A stretch of 64,000 nucleotides of DNA, taken from the NCBI GenBank assembly GCA_013398295.1, contig VZSF01008870.1, positions 1,150,033-1,214,032 of the forward strand, read 5' to 3'. The notes under the pieces are model-generated. The model ran no database searches and was not told the origin of the DNA. It worked only from the letters and a program-made list of their open reading frames with translations. The translations under genes were made by a program, and so were the position numbers. Positions 12,701 to 27,700 of this stretch are shown in pieces. Origin of the DNA: Chionis minor. Taxonomy: Eukaryota > Chordata > Aves > Charadriiformes > Chionididae. Within the stretch, counting starts at the first letter, position 1. Every line of letters begins with the position of its first letter.

Positions 12701-15700
12701 ATGCCTACATAGCACATGCCACCACATAGATACCCATCAACTTGCAGCATATTACTCTAATGTACTCCTTAACTGTGAAGTCCACTCAAATGCGTTCTCT
12801 TTTTATCTGCTGTCATTGTTATTTTCAATGACCGGTAATGGTAAATTGTGCTCTGTTTGGGTCAGCTTTGGGGGAACAAAACCAGAGTAGGATCCATTTC
12901 TGTCAAAAGCATTCAAATGATCTCATTTTGTTGCAGAAATACAGCACCACCTAATCAGCAGAAGCAAACTTTAGTGATCACCAGTAATGAACTGCACCAT
13001 ATTAAGTAATTCAATATGCTAGTCAGTGTGAGAACTAAACTTCTTAGTAAATCTGTAACTTTCGACATGTAAGATTTTTGTGCTCTTTGTCCAAGCCAGA
13101 CTTTTGGTTCATCTGTTCTGAATCATGATGGACATTGTAGAACAATTAAAAGCCTGTGTAGATCTGCAAAGCAGGCTGCAATCCTCAAATGCCCTCACAG
13201 TGAAAAAGTGACCTTCAACAGCAAATCAAAGGGACCACAGTAGCTGAATTGCCTTCTACTGATCTAGGAAGCTGTTCTTGACAGGTCTAAAACACAGGTC
13301 TTAAAGATGCCACAAGTTTGTTGAGCAGTTGCACCTTTCTAAAGGGAAAAAATTATTAAAGGTTTGACAGGCCAACATTCTGCAGCCTACAGAACAGCAA
13401 TGGTCATGGAAGTGGTACGATGAAGTGCCATTCCATGCTTTGTAGTATAGGAGGTGTATTGCAAGCACACATGTATTCTTTATACTTACTCTTCTTTTTT
13501 TTTATCATCTTTTTTGTCACCTTTTTTGTCATCTTTCTTTTCCTCTTTCTTTTCCTCTTTAACCTCTTTCTTTTCTTCCTTTTTGCTGCACAATATAATG
13601 CAAGGCTTAGCAACGTTACCGATATTCTAGCAGTTAAGGGAGAGGGTGGATGTTGAGGGACAGGAAATTAGACTAGGCTCCAAACAGAGTAGGACAGGGA
13701 TCCAACTGGTAGAAATGGTTTCCAGGCTGAGGCCTCTCATACTGACAGCACCACCCTGTCACATCAGGTAACCAGCTGGCTGATTCTGTGCATTAGTCAT
13801 CCACACTTTCTTGGCCTTTTCAGACATCAGTGTACCGGGCTGATTTTAATTAAATACTTCCAGTTTGTTTCATTCTTTAGAACTCAGGCATTTAAAAAGA
13901 AATCCATCAAATGACGTTAGAACTTGAAATGGCTTAACAAACTGTCAACACTCTTTGTGTAACCAAAAAGCTCACAGTGACTGTCTGAAGCTTTAATGGT
14001 AATTAAATGAAATGAGGCTGAATTTCCTCTCACAGTCCTCTAAAACCAACATAGCTATAATTAATAACCTCTGGCTTCAACAACTGCCTTGGAGAAGGAT
14101 CCCAGTCAATGTCTACACAAAAGTAGCAAATGCAGAGAACAGAGTTGCAGCTCATTTAACGACATAGTAGTCCTTTTATAAATGCTCTACCGTCAGCATG
14201 ATTAAGCCAACCTATTTTAGACCTCTAGAGTAGAGATATACTGTATCTACTAGATAGTCCATATCTCATAGTGCATGCCTACAAAATTACTTGTGTCCTA
14301 AAAGCATTTTTTTCTTTCCATCACCTGTAAAGGAAGAATGGTTGGCCTAGCTCAGATGCAGGTATCTATGCTTGGGCAGAGGAGCTGTGCACAAGTTGCT
14401 CTGCCTGTATTCGATGGCCACAGTATTCAAAGGCTAAGCATTAACCACGAAGTTCCATCCTTGTTAAAATCAAGGGGAATTGTCTCCATGTTTATTAATT
14501 GCTTTTCATGCAATAAAGGAAAATATGGACTACTTAGCATAAGTATATCCTACCATTCCTAGTATCCAGCACAGACCCAAGCTGCAAGATTTAATTCCAG
14601 ATATGGATTTTCATACCATTCAGGTATGTGCAGCCTTTAGCTCATTAGAATGTGATAAGCCAGATACAAAGATGGATCTGACCTCTCCCATTCTTAGGTT
14701 TGCCTGAACAGAAGAGTCTTGAGCTACGTCAGCTTACACAGTTAGGCCCACGCATCCTCTTCAAAAATGCAGAAAGTTAACATCTTTCCTAAGATTCTGT
14801 CAATACTTAATCTCAGAGCTAAATTTGCCACGTGTTGGTCAAGACTCATGTAAGCTGAAGAACGGCATTCACTTGTACACACAGAAAATCCACCATCTGA
14901 GATTTCCCTCTTTTGTATCTGAAATCTCTTTATTCCTTGAAGCAGAAAGTGTCCACACTGGTTAGACTGAAAAGCTTAACTGTTCCTGACACTACAGTGT
15001 ATGTGGATAATGTAGACATAAATATAACTCTCCACACATGAGGTCTGGTTTGGATGAAAGCCATGGACTCCCATGGGAGCTACATCTTCTCCTCTGAACC
15101 CCCAAGACTGGCTCTGATTCTCCCCTTGCACTAGTGCCGAGAAAGGACAAATTAGTTCAATGACAGCAACATCCCACAGCAAAGACAGAACACACAGTAA
15201 CAGTAGAAAAAGTGCTGCTTCCAGGATTTGAACCAACAGGTAAAAAGTTCAGTGAGCTCACTTGTCCTTTTCGTGTATACCACGCTGTGAATGGCAGTCC
15301 TGTCTATGAATGTGCCTGCTGCAGGGAGAAAGAAACACTCCATGGGAGAAGACAACAGTCACCAATTTTAAGATATTGGTACCTTTCACCCATCAGCAAT
15401 AAGCACCTGTTCCAGTTCTTACCCTTAAACATTCCCATAGGGATGCGGCACCACAGTGTAATTTGGAAAAGCCCAGACTCATTTTCTAAAAAACGCTGAG
15501 AACCTACATCCCTCCATGTCCAGGGAAACACCTATCACGGCGACCAACAACACCAAAACCTTTAAAATTATACACTGCAAGGGAGAACAACCAGAGAAGA
15601 AAAGAACCTTTGGGTTGACTGATCTTCTATTTATACATGCATCTCAACTCAAAGAAACAGTTTTTCATTCACCAAGGCTGATTTCTACACAGCAGTGGGA

Positions 15701-18700
15701 ACTTTCTCTGCCACTGACCTCCCTGGGCTTTTATGGCTTCTCTTTCAAATCTGCCCTGAAAACTCCTTCCTATTTAAAACACAGGTCAGGATTTCACTGC
15801 ATGTTACTATGCACGGTGCCTGATCTAAAGGCCAATTCACAGCTGCTGTTGTTAGCATTAACATAGCTCCTCAGTACCTCAGATGCCTGGCATTCCTACC
15901 AGAAAGGAAGAACTAGGAATAAACATAATTTTCAAAGGCTAGGGCCACTATACGTTTGTGGATGCTGTTATGCAGGGAAAAGTAGGTTGAGATGGAGAAT
16001 CAATCAAGAAGTCTCAGTGGTGGTGAACTTTGGAGGGAGTATTTTGACAATTCCCAATTCCTCCTCCGTTTTGTTTTAAAAAAGAGAAAACAACATTATT
16101 TCACACAGCATCTAATGCCAATACTTCTTTATCTCTGGCCTGACATCTCCTGCAAACTCATCCATCAACTACAGGTATCTTTCATAAGTGAGATTCTTCC
16201 ATTTCTGTGGCCTCTGTTCATCTCTCTATTGTGGTAACTCCCAGCTTCTCATACTCCCATCAACTTGCAGTCTGATGGTGGAAGTCACTCAGAGGAAAAG
16301 GCTGGCCGTAACCAAAGACTTGAAAGCATCACTTACAGTTCCCCAAGGGCAGGCAGTCTTAGGCCTTTAACATAATGAAAAGCCCGAAGCTTCCAAAAGA
16401 TGTGCATCTTTTTTTCTTCATCGGTGCTACTGAGTAAACTGTAATCCAGTAACTAATAAAACAGTTGTTTGTGCCTGCCCTCTTTGGCAGCGATACAGTG
16501 GCATCCATTCTGTGTTTCCAGCACATTCAAAGGAGCGTGCATCTCCAGACTTAGAAAACATGTCTTCATCACCCCCTATAAAAGCACTGCCATAGTCTTT
16601 GAAGGAGTCAAATATTTGCATTTCTTGTCCGTCAAGTACGTTTCAGACTGCCAGGCAAGTAGACAAACAGGTGTTGTCTTCATTTAAAAATAATGAAACA
16701 TGAGAAGGATGAAAGTTTCACCCAAGGTACATGAGTCATTGTCAGAAACAGAGTACAAAAGCAGTATTTCCATCCCAATCGATCCTTTGGGCCCTGACTA
16801 GCAGGCTAGGCTCCAGTCTTTTAGCAAAAAGTCTAAATAAAACTGCACATTTCTGTCACTGTTCACTGCACACTGATTTTCCTTTTTAATAGTTATGCAA
16901 ACCAAACCAAAAAGTCGCTTCAGGATCAGGAAGATCTCTTGTGCAGGTATGTGCACAAAGGTTTTGCAGCATCACTTAAAATGTACAGTTTGAGCTAGCC
17001 CGTGATGGAGCTATTTGGAGAAAAACCCTAGAGTTTCCTGAAAGTATTCTGACATAATCAGAAACTGTCCTGATTATTTTTAATTTCTGCTTTCATCTGG
17101 AAAGCAATGAAACAACTTAATTATCACCATGCATGAGAACAGATCTGCTGCTGGATGCTACAGAGCAGATGTGTCCTCAGATAACTCTGGTCTAAGACGT
17201 GCAACAAACATTGGTGTTGGGTGATTTTAAATTACAGGAGCTCTTCACCTTTTCAAGAGATTTCTCTTTGGTGTAACACTGTGAAGTATGTTGTCAAATA
17301 CATAAAATAGACTCCAAAGGACAGCTTCTGTCAGAGCGGTGTTGCAATGCAAGCCTTATTATGTTGCCTGTCACTCTCTCTACATCTACACCAACAGTAT
17401 CTGCTGAACTGAAACACACATTTAAAAAAGACAGTTAGTTTTCATTTAGACTGCATACATGACTCTTTTCTCGGGACCCTGATCAGTGCCACTTCTCATT
17501 TGACAACCTGAAATTTTTGGGGTGCTTGATTCACAAAAGGGGACTAGTATGTTACAAGAGGAAAATCACTACTAGAAAACTAATATATGAATGTCCTTTT
17601 AAAACCAAAGAATAAATAAATCAATTGGCAATGCAGTAAAATCAGCCAGCTGAACTAGAGGAGGCAGGGACTACGTGCTTAATCAAATTCACTCCTTGAG
17701 ACATAAGGGTAACTTCAGACGAAAAGTTCACAGGGAGCATGAAGGATGCTTTTCATACAAAGAAAACTACATCTTTCTTTATAATTAAACTATATTCTCA
17801 GGAAAGGCTTAGGAAGAGATAAGGAGTTTATACTACAAATGCTAGAAAGGGAAAAAGAGAAGGAGCTACTAGTAGAGAGGTGTTTGGAAGTTATCAGTAC
17901 TTACTCTTCGTTGGTGTTGTTGCTAAAGTTGACATTAAACCTGGCCAAGGGCCAGCGGCTGCAGCAAGTTAAATAAAACACATTAAACAGTGTAAAGACT
18001 GTTGGTATTTCATACACTTGTTTACCACCATGATGGACTGACTTGCTAGCGTCTCACATATGCACTGATAAGATTAGGAAGGTCGACTTTGACCGCAGTG
18101 ATAAGCCCGTTTGCATAACTCTTTCAAGGCACCAGTTTCTTTTTACCACGTGCTCGGCACACACATTTGTGACCACATCTGATGCCTGAAGCTTGTTCTC
18201 AGGCGCATTAGCGCATGGCGATACGCATCTCACTATTTTTAGCCCTGTACTCATTTGGCTACTATTTTAAGCTTTCTTCAATCCTTTCAAGTCTTCTTCA
18301 CAGACCCAGTGTCAAGGCTTGCGGATAAGTAACAAGCATACCTACCATTAAGCTTTCTTGATAGAACAACTGGGAGTTACTGTCATGTGGCAACAGTGTA
18401 AAACTGAGAAGGCAAGGATGGATACTCCCAAATTCACTTCTTCTAATAGCCTTACACAGAGGTTTGTTGGCCCAGGATCAATGTTGCCCTCCCTAATTAC
18501 TTTGAATCTGAAGTTGCTACTGATGCAGAGGTCTGAAAAATCAGCCAACAGTCTGGCTAATTCAACAAAATGTGCTTGTGAGCTGAATTTCTAAGGAGTA
18601 GACCAAGTGAAGACAATAAGGCTGTTCTGGACCACAACAAACCAAGATAACCTGTATCACGCACAGCCCTTGAAAGGTTCTTGCTTTAATCTGACTTACT

Positions 18701-21700
18701 AGTTGAGATTTTGAAGCAAATCAACTTACTACTTGCATACCTACCAATCTTCAACTATGGGAGTCTACACTTCAAAGCCCAATGCCAAACAGAAAGTCAA
18801 CTTTTGTCTTGGGAGTTCATTTTCCTCTTTTAGCTGGAGTGAAATTTAAAACACTGTACCATATATTTACAAAGTAATAATAATTCATCAAGTCAAAAGA
18901 CTGTAAACAGACAAAGGTTTCTATGTAAGCTTCTGTTGTTTTATTGGGAAAATTTTAAGATAAGACTGAACCTGCCTTCCATACCAAAGACTAAGTATGT
19001 GCTAATAAGTCAGTAGCCAATTTTCTCATTTCTGCATCAGTAGCCTTCTGTAACGTTAGCAGCTGAACTTCCAAGTAGGTGTAACAAAGCAATGACACAT
19101 TTTGCACAACGGCTTGTTCAGCGTTTCCTAACACTTGCAGATAACATGCATAACATTAATGTCCTGAAAATCCACAACTAGCAACATCCTAGATTATTGA
19201 AATAGAAATTGCATTCATCCTCAGTAGAGAGGAGTTTAGCAAGATCAAGTTGCACAGGTAGCATGTGTGTTCCTGTGCAAATTCCGGTTCTGAGAAACCA
19301 GTCTGCCTGAAGCAGCACGATCAAAATCCTTTACTTCATGATCTTTGCCACACTGTGTTTGAGGGAGGAAGAGAAAATCTGCTGAAAGTCATAATACTTC
19401 AATTATGTGAAGATTCCTAGGCAGCATTAGATACCCTGTTCATCTCCCATGCTAAGCTCCTTACCCTGTTCTTAAAATAAAACTTACATCCTAATCACCA
19501 TGAAAATACCATAACCTCAGTCGTCTTCGTTTAAACAATAAACACCTCTTCTCACCTGTTTACTTCCCCAGGCCGCTCACGGATCCCCAGAAAGGAGCGG
19601 ATGTTACTTTGCCTGCTGGACACCTCTATGAGCTCTGGCCCACGGATACGTTCTAGGAAAGAATCAGGTCTTTGATCTTCATGGTGCAAATGTCTTGTGG
19701 CCCATGACCTCACAGATAGGACAAATCGTGATAGCCTGCAGGGAACAGACAAACAACATCGAGTGAACCTGAAAAGAACAGCAGATGGCTTAAGTCACCC
19801 CCACAAAGAGTAGCCCAGGAGGATTTTTCTCCGCCCCTCCACCTGCCGTGAAATTAAACTTGACGGATTAACTGTGTGAACCCAGACACTTCCCACAATT
19901 TCATACATCAGCTTTTGCAGTGCATCAGGAAAGTATCTCACACATCAGTTCCTAACCCACTGTAGCAGCATGGCAGGAGCAACAGAAGAATATTCTTGCC
20001 ATGTTGGGTCAAACCAAGTGGTTGGCATGGGGCAGTTGACTTCTGACAAACTCCTGACACAGTATGATACCAGGGGAATCCGTGGAGTGACAGAATTACG
20101 AGATATAAAGTAGCCACAGGATCACATGCTCAAGGGCTGGTACACACAGCGGAAACAAAAGCTGAATAGTTGGTGAGGGAGGATGGACTTCGAAATAAGG
20201 AATAATAAAAATTCAGCCACTTTCCTCATGATTTTAAAGGGTCTGTCTGCAGTCTTAGTAATTGCCTATCACATATAAACCTGCCTACTGCACAGGAAGC
20301 ATCATTTCCTCATCCTAAATTTCTAGCAGAGCACTGAAATAAGCAAAAAATCACGTCAATGAAATTAATTTATCACTGTATCATTATGCATCTTTTTCTC
20401 TACCCGTTAATTCACATTACGAATCCTTACAATGTTTTCTGTCTGAGTTCAAAAGGAAACGTTTCTGAAAAATTGGAAGTAATGGAGACTGAAATCCACA
20501 AAAGTGTTTATATTTATTACCCATACAATATATTGTATTATTTCCTATCAGCAGTCTAGTTTGGACAAAAGTGGTGTTAATTCAGGCTTCCCAAACTTGG
20601 CCTCAAAAACCGCGTAATGAAGCCCTGAACAATGCTTAATTTCTTGCAGAGACCTTGGGCTACTCAAGGAAAGCTCTTTACTTTCTCTCTGCATCAGCCA
20701 GTATTACGTATGCTCAGAATCCACAAAGAGGTTGATAACACCAATTTAAATCTTATGGTAAAGTACATCTGCCTCTTGATTGCAATTCTCAAGGACCTAA
20801 CTACACCTCCTCAAAGATCTTGCCTAGGTTATCTTACTCTGAAATTAAAAGGACAAAAAAGGCAAGAATAAGATCACATCCCACAAAATAGAAAAACCTA
20901 TTTCTGGTTCTTTAGCGCTATACCAAGATAGCATCATAAATCATCTACAACTGACAAAAATTTAAGAGAATTCAAAGCCTACCAAGAACGCAAAAGAAAA
21001 GAAAAGCTCCACATAAAAGTCTGAGATTATTTAATAGATTTCTCACTCTATTCAAAATACGCTGCATAAAATTAAGCAACAGAATTTTTCTCTTTGCCTG
21101 AGCAGAACTCAGCTTTCACATAAGGAGTGGTATGGAAAACTAACAGATATTCTTACTTACATTAGAAAATAAAGCATTTTGACACAACCTGTTAGTTAAG
21201 GAGCAAACAGATTTTACCAAATAAGACTGAGAGCCTCTCTATTTGAACAAAGAAATAGAATTTTCTGATTTCTGCCATGCTATATTATTTGCACTTTTTT
21301 GTCCTTTCCATCTCAAAGTAAGATAGTCAGTGAAGTCCATCAAATGCTGTTGTCTTAGGGCCTTGGGAATTTGCACCCAAGTGGCATGTTATGTTACTAT
21401 AATATTCAAAATACTAAGCATTCATGTTTTCACCACAGGCTTCCTTGTATATTTAGAGCATAAGTAACTGTAGCTACCAGTGTAATACAAATGATCCTGA
21501 AAAAGAACAATAAAAACAGAGATTTAAAATACATTCACATGCTGTATGTTTACACAAAGCACACACCTATGAAGGTTTTCCACCTAAAACCAACTTCTCG
21601 CAGACTTTGTCATCTACACACAGTGTTGTCACTATCTCACAACCAAACAGGGAAATACAAGTTTATTCTCCACCATCCAAAAGGCTGAAGTGTAAACAAC

Positions 21701-24700
21701 TCTCTTGAAATTACTCTGGTTTTATATGTTTTTTCTTTGCTCTTGGAAATACACTACGCTTAAACTGAGTATGGTCTGTATTGTGTGTAGCAATGGTATC
21801 TGAAGACAGCGCTCTGTAGTCTCAGCTGGAAATATTCAAAGCAGACATAATAAATTTATGAATCTCTATTTCAGGTTTATGTTTAAGCCCCGGTAAACTA
21901 AATGACTTAAGCCAATGGCTGACTTCAGTTTTGCTGACTAAGGCTCCCAACCCGTTATAAACATAACTGGATTCTAAAAACTGAGAGAAACCCTTGCATT
22001 CCCAACAGAAGAGCCTCTGTCTGCTCCCTTGACAGAGCCTGCTACCAACAGGGAAAACATTATGTCTGATTTGATAGGAAACAAAATATTGCACCAGCTA
22101 TCAGCCAGAACCAAACGCTTTACCATTTACTTTACAGTCTGGCCTCACTTCATTCATTTCCTCAGCATTCAATATATTTTCAGATCTGATCATGTAAAAA
22201 TAATTCAGCTTTTTGTATTCAGACTAGTTTGTGTGAGTTCATTCAGCATCTCTAGGATTCTAAGGCTTTTATCGTCAATGAGTAAGCGATGAGTTCAGAA
22301 TCAACGTCAAAAGCAGCTTCTGTTACTTTTTATTGACTTTCTTCAGCTGCACTTTGTCCATTTTCTTTGGAAGGTGACGGTTCTTCTTACTTTGCGTCCA
22401 AATTGTGATCAATCTCTTTCAACAAGTTAAACTTAATCCTGGAAATGGTATTAGTTAGCACATTACCTTGCCATTGCTCCCCTGCCCATGAATGAGCTCG
22501 TCTGGGATTCAGATAGATGTCTTCCCTCCACAGAAATGACTCTCTGCAGTTCTGGAGACGCATCCTCACACAGTGAATGGGTTCTGCAAAAGCCAATTTT
22601 TTTTTTAAGAATTCCACACGGCCTCCAGCAGACTTCCCCCCATCTGATTCTGTCCACCCCTACATCAGGAAACAATGCAGCAAATTGTCCTCTTCCTAGT
22701 AATACAGCATACCTTTCATAAACGTAGAGCTAAGCCTATATTCCTACTTTCCTTGGAGCCATCCAACATGAAATGAAGTCAGTGGAGGCTCTGCCATCCA
22801 TTCCAGCAAGCTCAGAAGCTGATTCCTTACTGGTCAGTACTACTGTGGTGTGCAGATACACAACTATGGGAAGCACGTTTTCTACTCTAACACCTCCCGT
22901 AAGGCACCAGCAGCTTTCCTTCAACATGGAGCCCATCCCCAGGGGGCTGGAAAGTGACTGCCCATTGCTTTTTTCAGTGTTGTCCTCCTAGAGATTGTTT
23001 GGGCTTAACAGTCTGGAATTTCTAACAGTGCGGTTCCTGTTTATGACTCAAAGCAAACACACAGCACACCCCTTTTCGCTTTCACTCCTCCTTGGACAGT
23101 CGCTGGTCCTGAGCAGGACCACTGCAGGTCCTACCAGCTTCCCACCAGCTCCACCACCACAGGCCAAACACCGCTCACTTGGTAACTGAAACTTCACCTA
23201 CTGCAGAGCAAAACGGGCTCCGGGTCTGGAGGGCTGCTCTGGCAGCGACGAGATGAGGCACCTGGGGCTATTGCCACGCATGGAAAACCCTCCGCCAGCC
23301 CAGCCCCGCACAACTGCAGACAGCCATTATAGCGTGAAGCCACATGCAGTGCCTGCCAACTCCCGTGAGTCTCCATAATTGTAAGACCACTTATTATTAG
23401 TGAAATAATCAGCATTTGAGAGAAATAGGTGACATTTTAGCCTCGTCTTTCAGTAATGGGGTTTTGAGATTTACTTCACTGGAACCTGGACTTTACCAGG
23501 GCTCGCTCCCCATTTTTTTTATGACTCCTAGGATTTTCTCTGTGTTGTTCATTCTTTAGTATTCACTCTTACAAGACTTTGTCACATCCACTAAGGATCA
23601 CTTTTTCCCCCCACTTTGTAATGCAAACAAGAAGTCTCACGTGAGACTGTTAATATGTATTGCCAGGAAAACACTGGCTGTAACAATACTTGCGGTATCT
23701 TCATTAGAACCGGCAGCAGCATTTTGAATGCCCACAAAAGGATAATTAGCAGCTCAATTTTGTGTGTACTCACAGCTGAGAAACTGACAAACACAGAATT
23801 AAAACTATATTATTTCTGCACAAAGAACCATACTAAAAAGATAGGTCCTGACAGTCCCAGAATACTCAACTTGTTAACTAATTACTTCTTCTCTTCTAAT
23901 AAGAAGACACCAATAGACACTGCCTAGTATGGAAAAACTTTTATAACCTAGTTTATATTGTGGGTGCTGAGAATACTGTGGATGCCAAAGTTAACACGGC
24001 TTCTAGGAGGGAATGAACAAACTCATGGAACAGAAATCCATTACAGATTACCAGATACACAGAGCCCACATTCAGCCCAAGAAGTCTCTTGAGCTGGATG
24101 CTGGGAGAGCATTAGAGGAAAGTATGTTGCAGACACAATTAGAATGCTTTTTGTCTTTTTCCTGGACCATCTGCCTATAGTCCTGCTGGAGAAAGGAAAC
24201 TGGCCTAGTCAGTCTTTTAGACTGCACTGCTATGGCTGGGTTTAAGTCCTTTTATTCCTTTTTACAGAAAAATGTATATTTTGTGGGATCTTAGACAGCC
24301 ATAAATTCTAACATTGCTACTTCTGTTCTTACTTACCAATTATTACTATTTTTGAATCCTGAAAATACTATTAAAAAGAAGATAGTGGGAGTTCTTAGAA
24401 AATAATTTTAAGTGTCACAATTCAGATGTGAAAAGAAATCATATTTTGCAATAATAGACAGCCTTGCATGGAGGCTTAAGCCAGTATCTTTTATTTCACA
24501 TTTGGATGGATTAAGAAGTTTGTGTTCAATCAGTGACTCAGATAATGAGGAGCATCTCACTAAGTTGAAGTAAGACAACTGCTTTTAGTGACTGTACAGT
24601 AAGTTGTTATTTTTGCTCTAGATATAGGTAATTAAATATGAGAGTCACAAAATAAGGTGGTTAATAATAATACAGAAAACAAAGTAAACGTGGATTACAA

Positions 24701-27700
24701 TGCTTCAGGTGTCCTTCCAAGTATAATTTAAACAAGAAAAAAAGATTGTCAGAGTGCATTCTTTGTCAATCTAAGAAAACTCTACACAGAGGTCAGGCCA
24801 ATCAGACTTTTTCTGACGTCTCAGAGGGAGGTCTATGTCAATTTTATTAGCATCTGTAAGCACACTGAAATACAATGACACCATGTGATGTTCTATTTTG
24901 ATATAACTGTGCTGGTTTATCAGTGAGAACTGGGGCCGAGCAGGAATTGAAAACTGCTATCCAAGATGCACTGTTAACCATCCTTCTTACTTCTTTCTTG
25001 TAACTTATTTTAGTCCAAGCCTCCTTTATTACTGACATTGCTGTGCTTGGGCACCTGCTGACAATAAATAAAAGGCTAAGAATGAAGAGCTCAGCTTTAT
25101 TTTGAGCAAAAGCCTAGGAAGGCAATGCAGAATAGTGCAGAGACAGCTGAGTGAGCTCTAAACAACCTCGATCGGGTACCAAAAGCAATGCTGTCCTACT
25201 CACTCCACTTATCAGCAGAGTCCTACTTGCTAAGCACATCCTCTGTGAAGCGCTCCGAGTGCGTGATCATCACCTCCACGCTCCTCAGCAGTGTGGAAAG
25301 CTGCGTTCCATTGTCCCTGCAGAGTCACATCATATTTTGTGTATCTGTAACATCCAGAGTTCTCCCAGCTGTCTGTCCTCTTACTAGCAGTAGCTACAGT
25401 GCCATGTAATGGCACCCTCTAAAACCCAATGTTTTCAATCCAGAGTACGGCTTTCAGTGTCTGGAGCCAGAAGTAAGTCGAAGGAATGTTTTAATCTACG
25501 TGAAAGAAAACGGCATGCTTAGTGTGACCTGATCTGAACCGCTTCCAGTCTGACTCAGAGTCCCATAAAACAAATATAAAACAAATATTTGATAAAACAA
25601 ATCAAAAATTTCAAATAATATAAATTGCTCTCTGGTCAGATTCTTGCCAATAGGTGTTCAGACACGCTCACTGAAAAATTTGTATTCTGTAGGAAAAAAA
25701 AGGCAGAACTCTCAGACTCAACTGCTAGAATCAATCTGGTTGGACTGCAGAATCACAGAATCACCTAGGTTGGAAAACACCTTTAAGATCATTGAGTCCA
25801 ACCACAATTATGGACATAACTAGTGAAATTTTGAAGTTTATATTTTTATTTCGGTTGCTTGACTGTTTTTAAGAAATGATTTTCTGATTACTCTATACAT
25901 GCATGAAGACCTTCTACAACTAGGTTTATAACTAAATATAGCAATTTGTAAATAAATTCAGGTTTGCCTTACAAAAAAATTATAGCTATAACATGCAGAC
26001 CACTCATGAAAATCAAAATCATTTTGTGGAAACAGTACTAAAGTACTTGCATTTCACTTTTACAAATACAGCTTATGTATATCTGCAACAGGATCAGAAA
26101 ACTATACACAAAGGACTCAGGCAACTCTTACGAAAGCACCTGTCTGATACTACACAGCAGTCACAAACTATTCCACTTTAATTCACACAAATGCAAATCA
26201 AAAAGTAAATCTAAAATTAATTCTTCCTTCCTTTATTATAACTCCCTATTATAAAACTTACATACTCATTCCTGACTTTCTTCAACTCTGTTTAGATAAC
26301 ACAAGAGGCTTTATTTGTCAGTTGGCTTTATATTGATACAGATGGATGGTTACAGATGGGGGTTTTGTAATAACACCTTCAATGCACGTGGCATAGGTTT
26401 TTTTTATTTTTGCAGAGACAGGCTCATCCCCATCTGGACTCCATAAACTTCTTTGGTATCTGCAGCCAAACAGTAACCACTGCCATTGCTATCCAAGGGT
26501 CTGAAATCAACCTGAGAAAAGAATATGCAGTGTGCCAAAAGGTAGAGACCCGGTCTCAAAGCAGAACATCTGCAGATGCCCGTGTCTCCTCAGGTGATGC
26601 TGAAAAATATTTCATTTCCATTGTCCACTGTATCTCAGAGAAAACTCACTGACATGGGAGTTTCTGCTCCGTGCCTCTTCAGCTCTCTAAACACCAATTT
26701 ATTCCCATGCTTTCGAGGTATCTAGCAGAGTAAGCTCCAGGAAGGATATTTACATCACTACCTGCTCTGTACCTGTTCCATGCCTTGACTTAATTTGGCT
26801 CTAAATCTGCACAAAGATCTTCAAGCAAACCCTAGAAGGCCTTTCACACCTAAAATGCATGCAAACAATCCAGAATTTTCATTCTAAATTTTCATTTAGA
26901 ATTTTCATTAGAATTTCAACACATTTCGTAACTGCTTTGAAGTTCTGATCAGTTAAACAGAAATTGCTGAAGCCCTTTTGAGTAAAGACTATGAGCCAGA
27001 TTTCAAGGGCGGGATTTGGCTCCAGACGGCACTGACCTAAATCAGGGTTTCTAATATAAGCTGAGTATCTAAGTTCCCATTATAGTCAATTGCCATCTTA
27101 GGGCTCAATTCAATTGTCTCAAAATAGGAGTCTAGTACCATTCGGAATACCTCAAAATACTTTATCTGACCTCTCCAGAGCACACAGGTTTCACCTCATA
27201 TCCACTAGCCCCAGCTAAATGCTTCAGATACTCTATGGTATCTCAAATAGCTTTAGATGCCTATTTTAGGCAACTAAATACCTCTCATAATCAACACGGG
27301 CAAACCAGCCTGAAGAGCTATTCAACCCCAGGGTAAGCTGAACAGTTCCCCAGGCTCCACTGACGGCATCTCCACTGACAACAGCAGGAACTGAAGACAC
27401 CTGCTCACACAGAGACACTGAAATCCAGATGTCTGCAAGGCACAGCTGCATCCTACTTCCTACCTTTAGGTAGCGAGACTGTGTCTGTAAGTTAATGTGC
27501 TGTCTGGCCTATTTGAACCATTTCTGTACAGAGGCTGGATTGTAAGAATGAAGATTCATTTGTTATCTTTTGGTTTGTTGACTTTTGTCTTAATAAAGTG
27601 GATCAACCTTATGGCACATGGCACTACAAGAATATGGGCGCTTGAATCACCTACTCCAGCATAATTGAGAATGACAGTTTCAGGATCACCAGCAGCTTTC

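Noticed and set aside
22315..22385. Minus-strand Lys-rich stretch that could be an extra CNGA3 exon
   Set aside because: No acceptor keeps phase 2 without an in-frame stop, and the true exon 2 lies just upstream at 22583-22467 with a full match.
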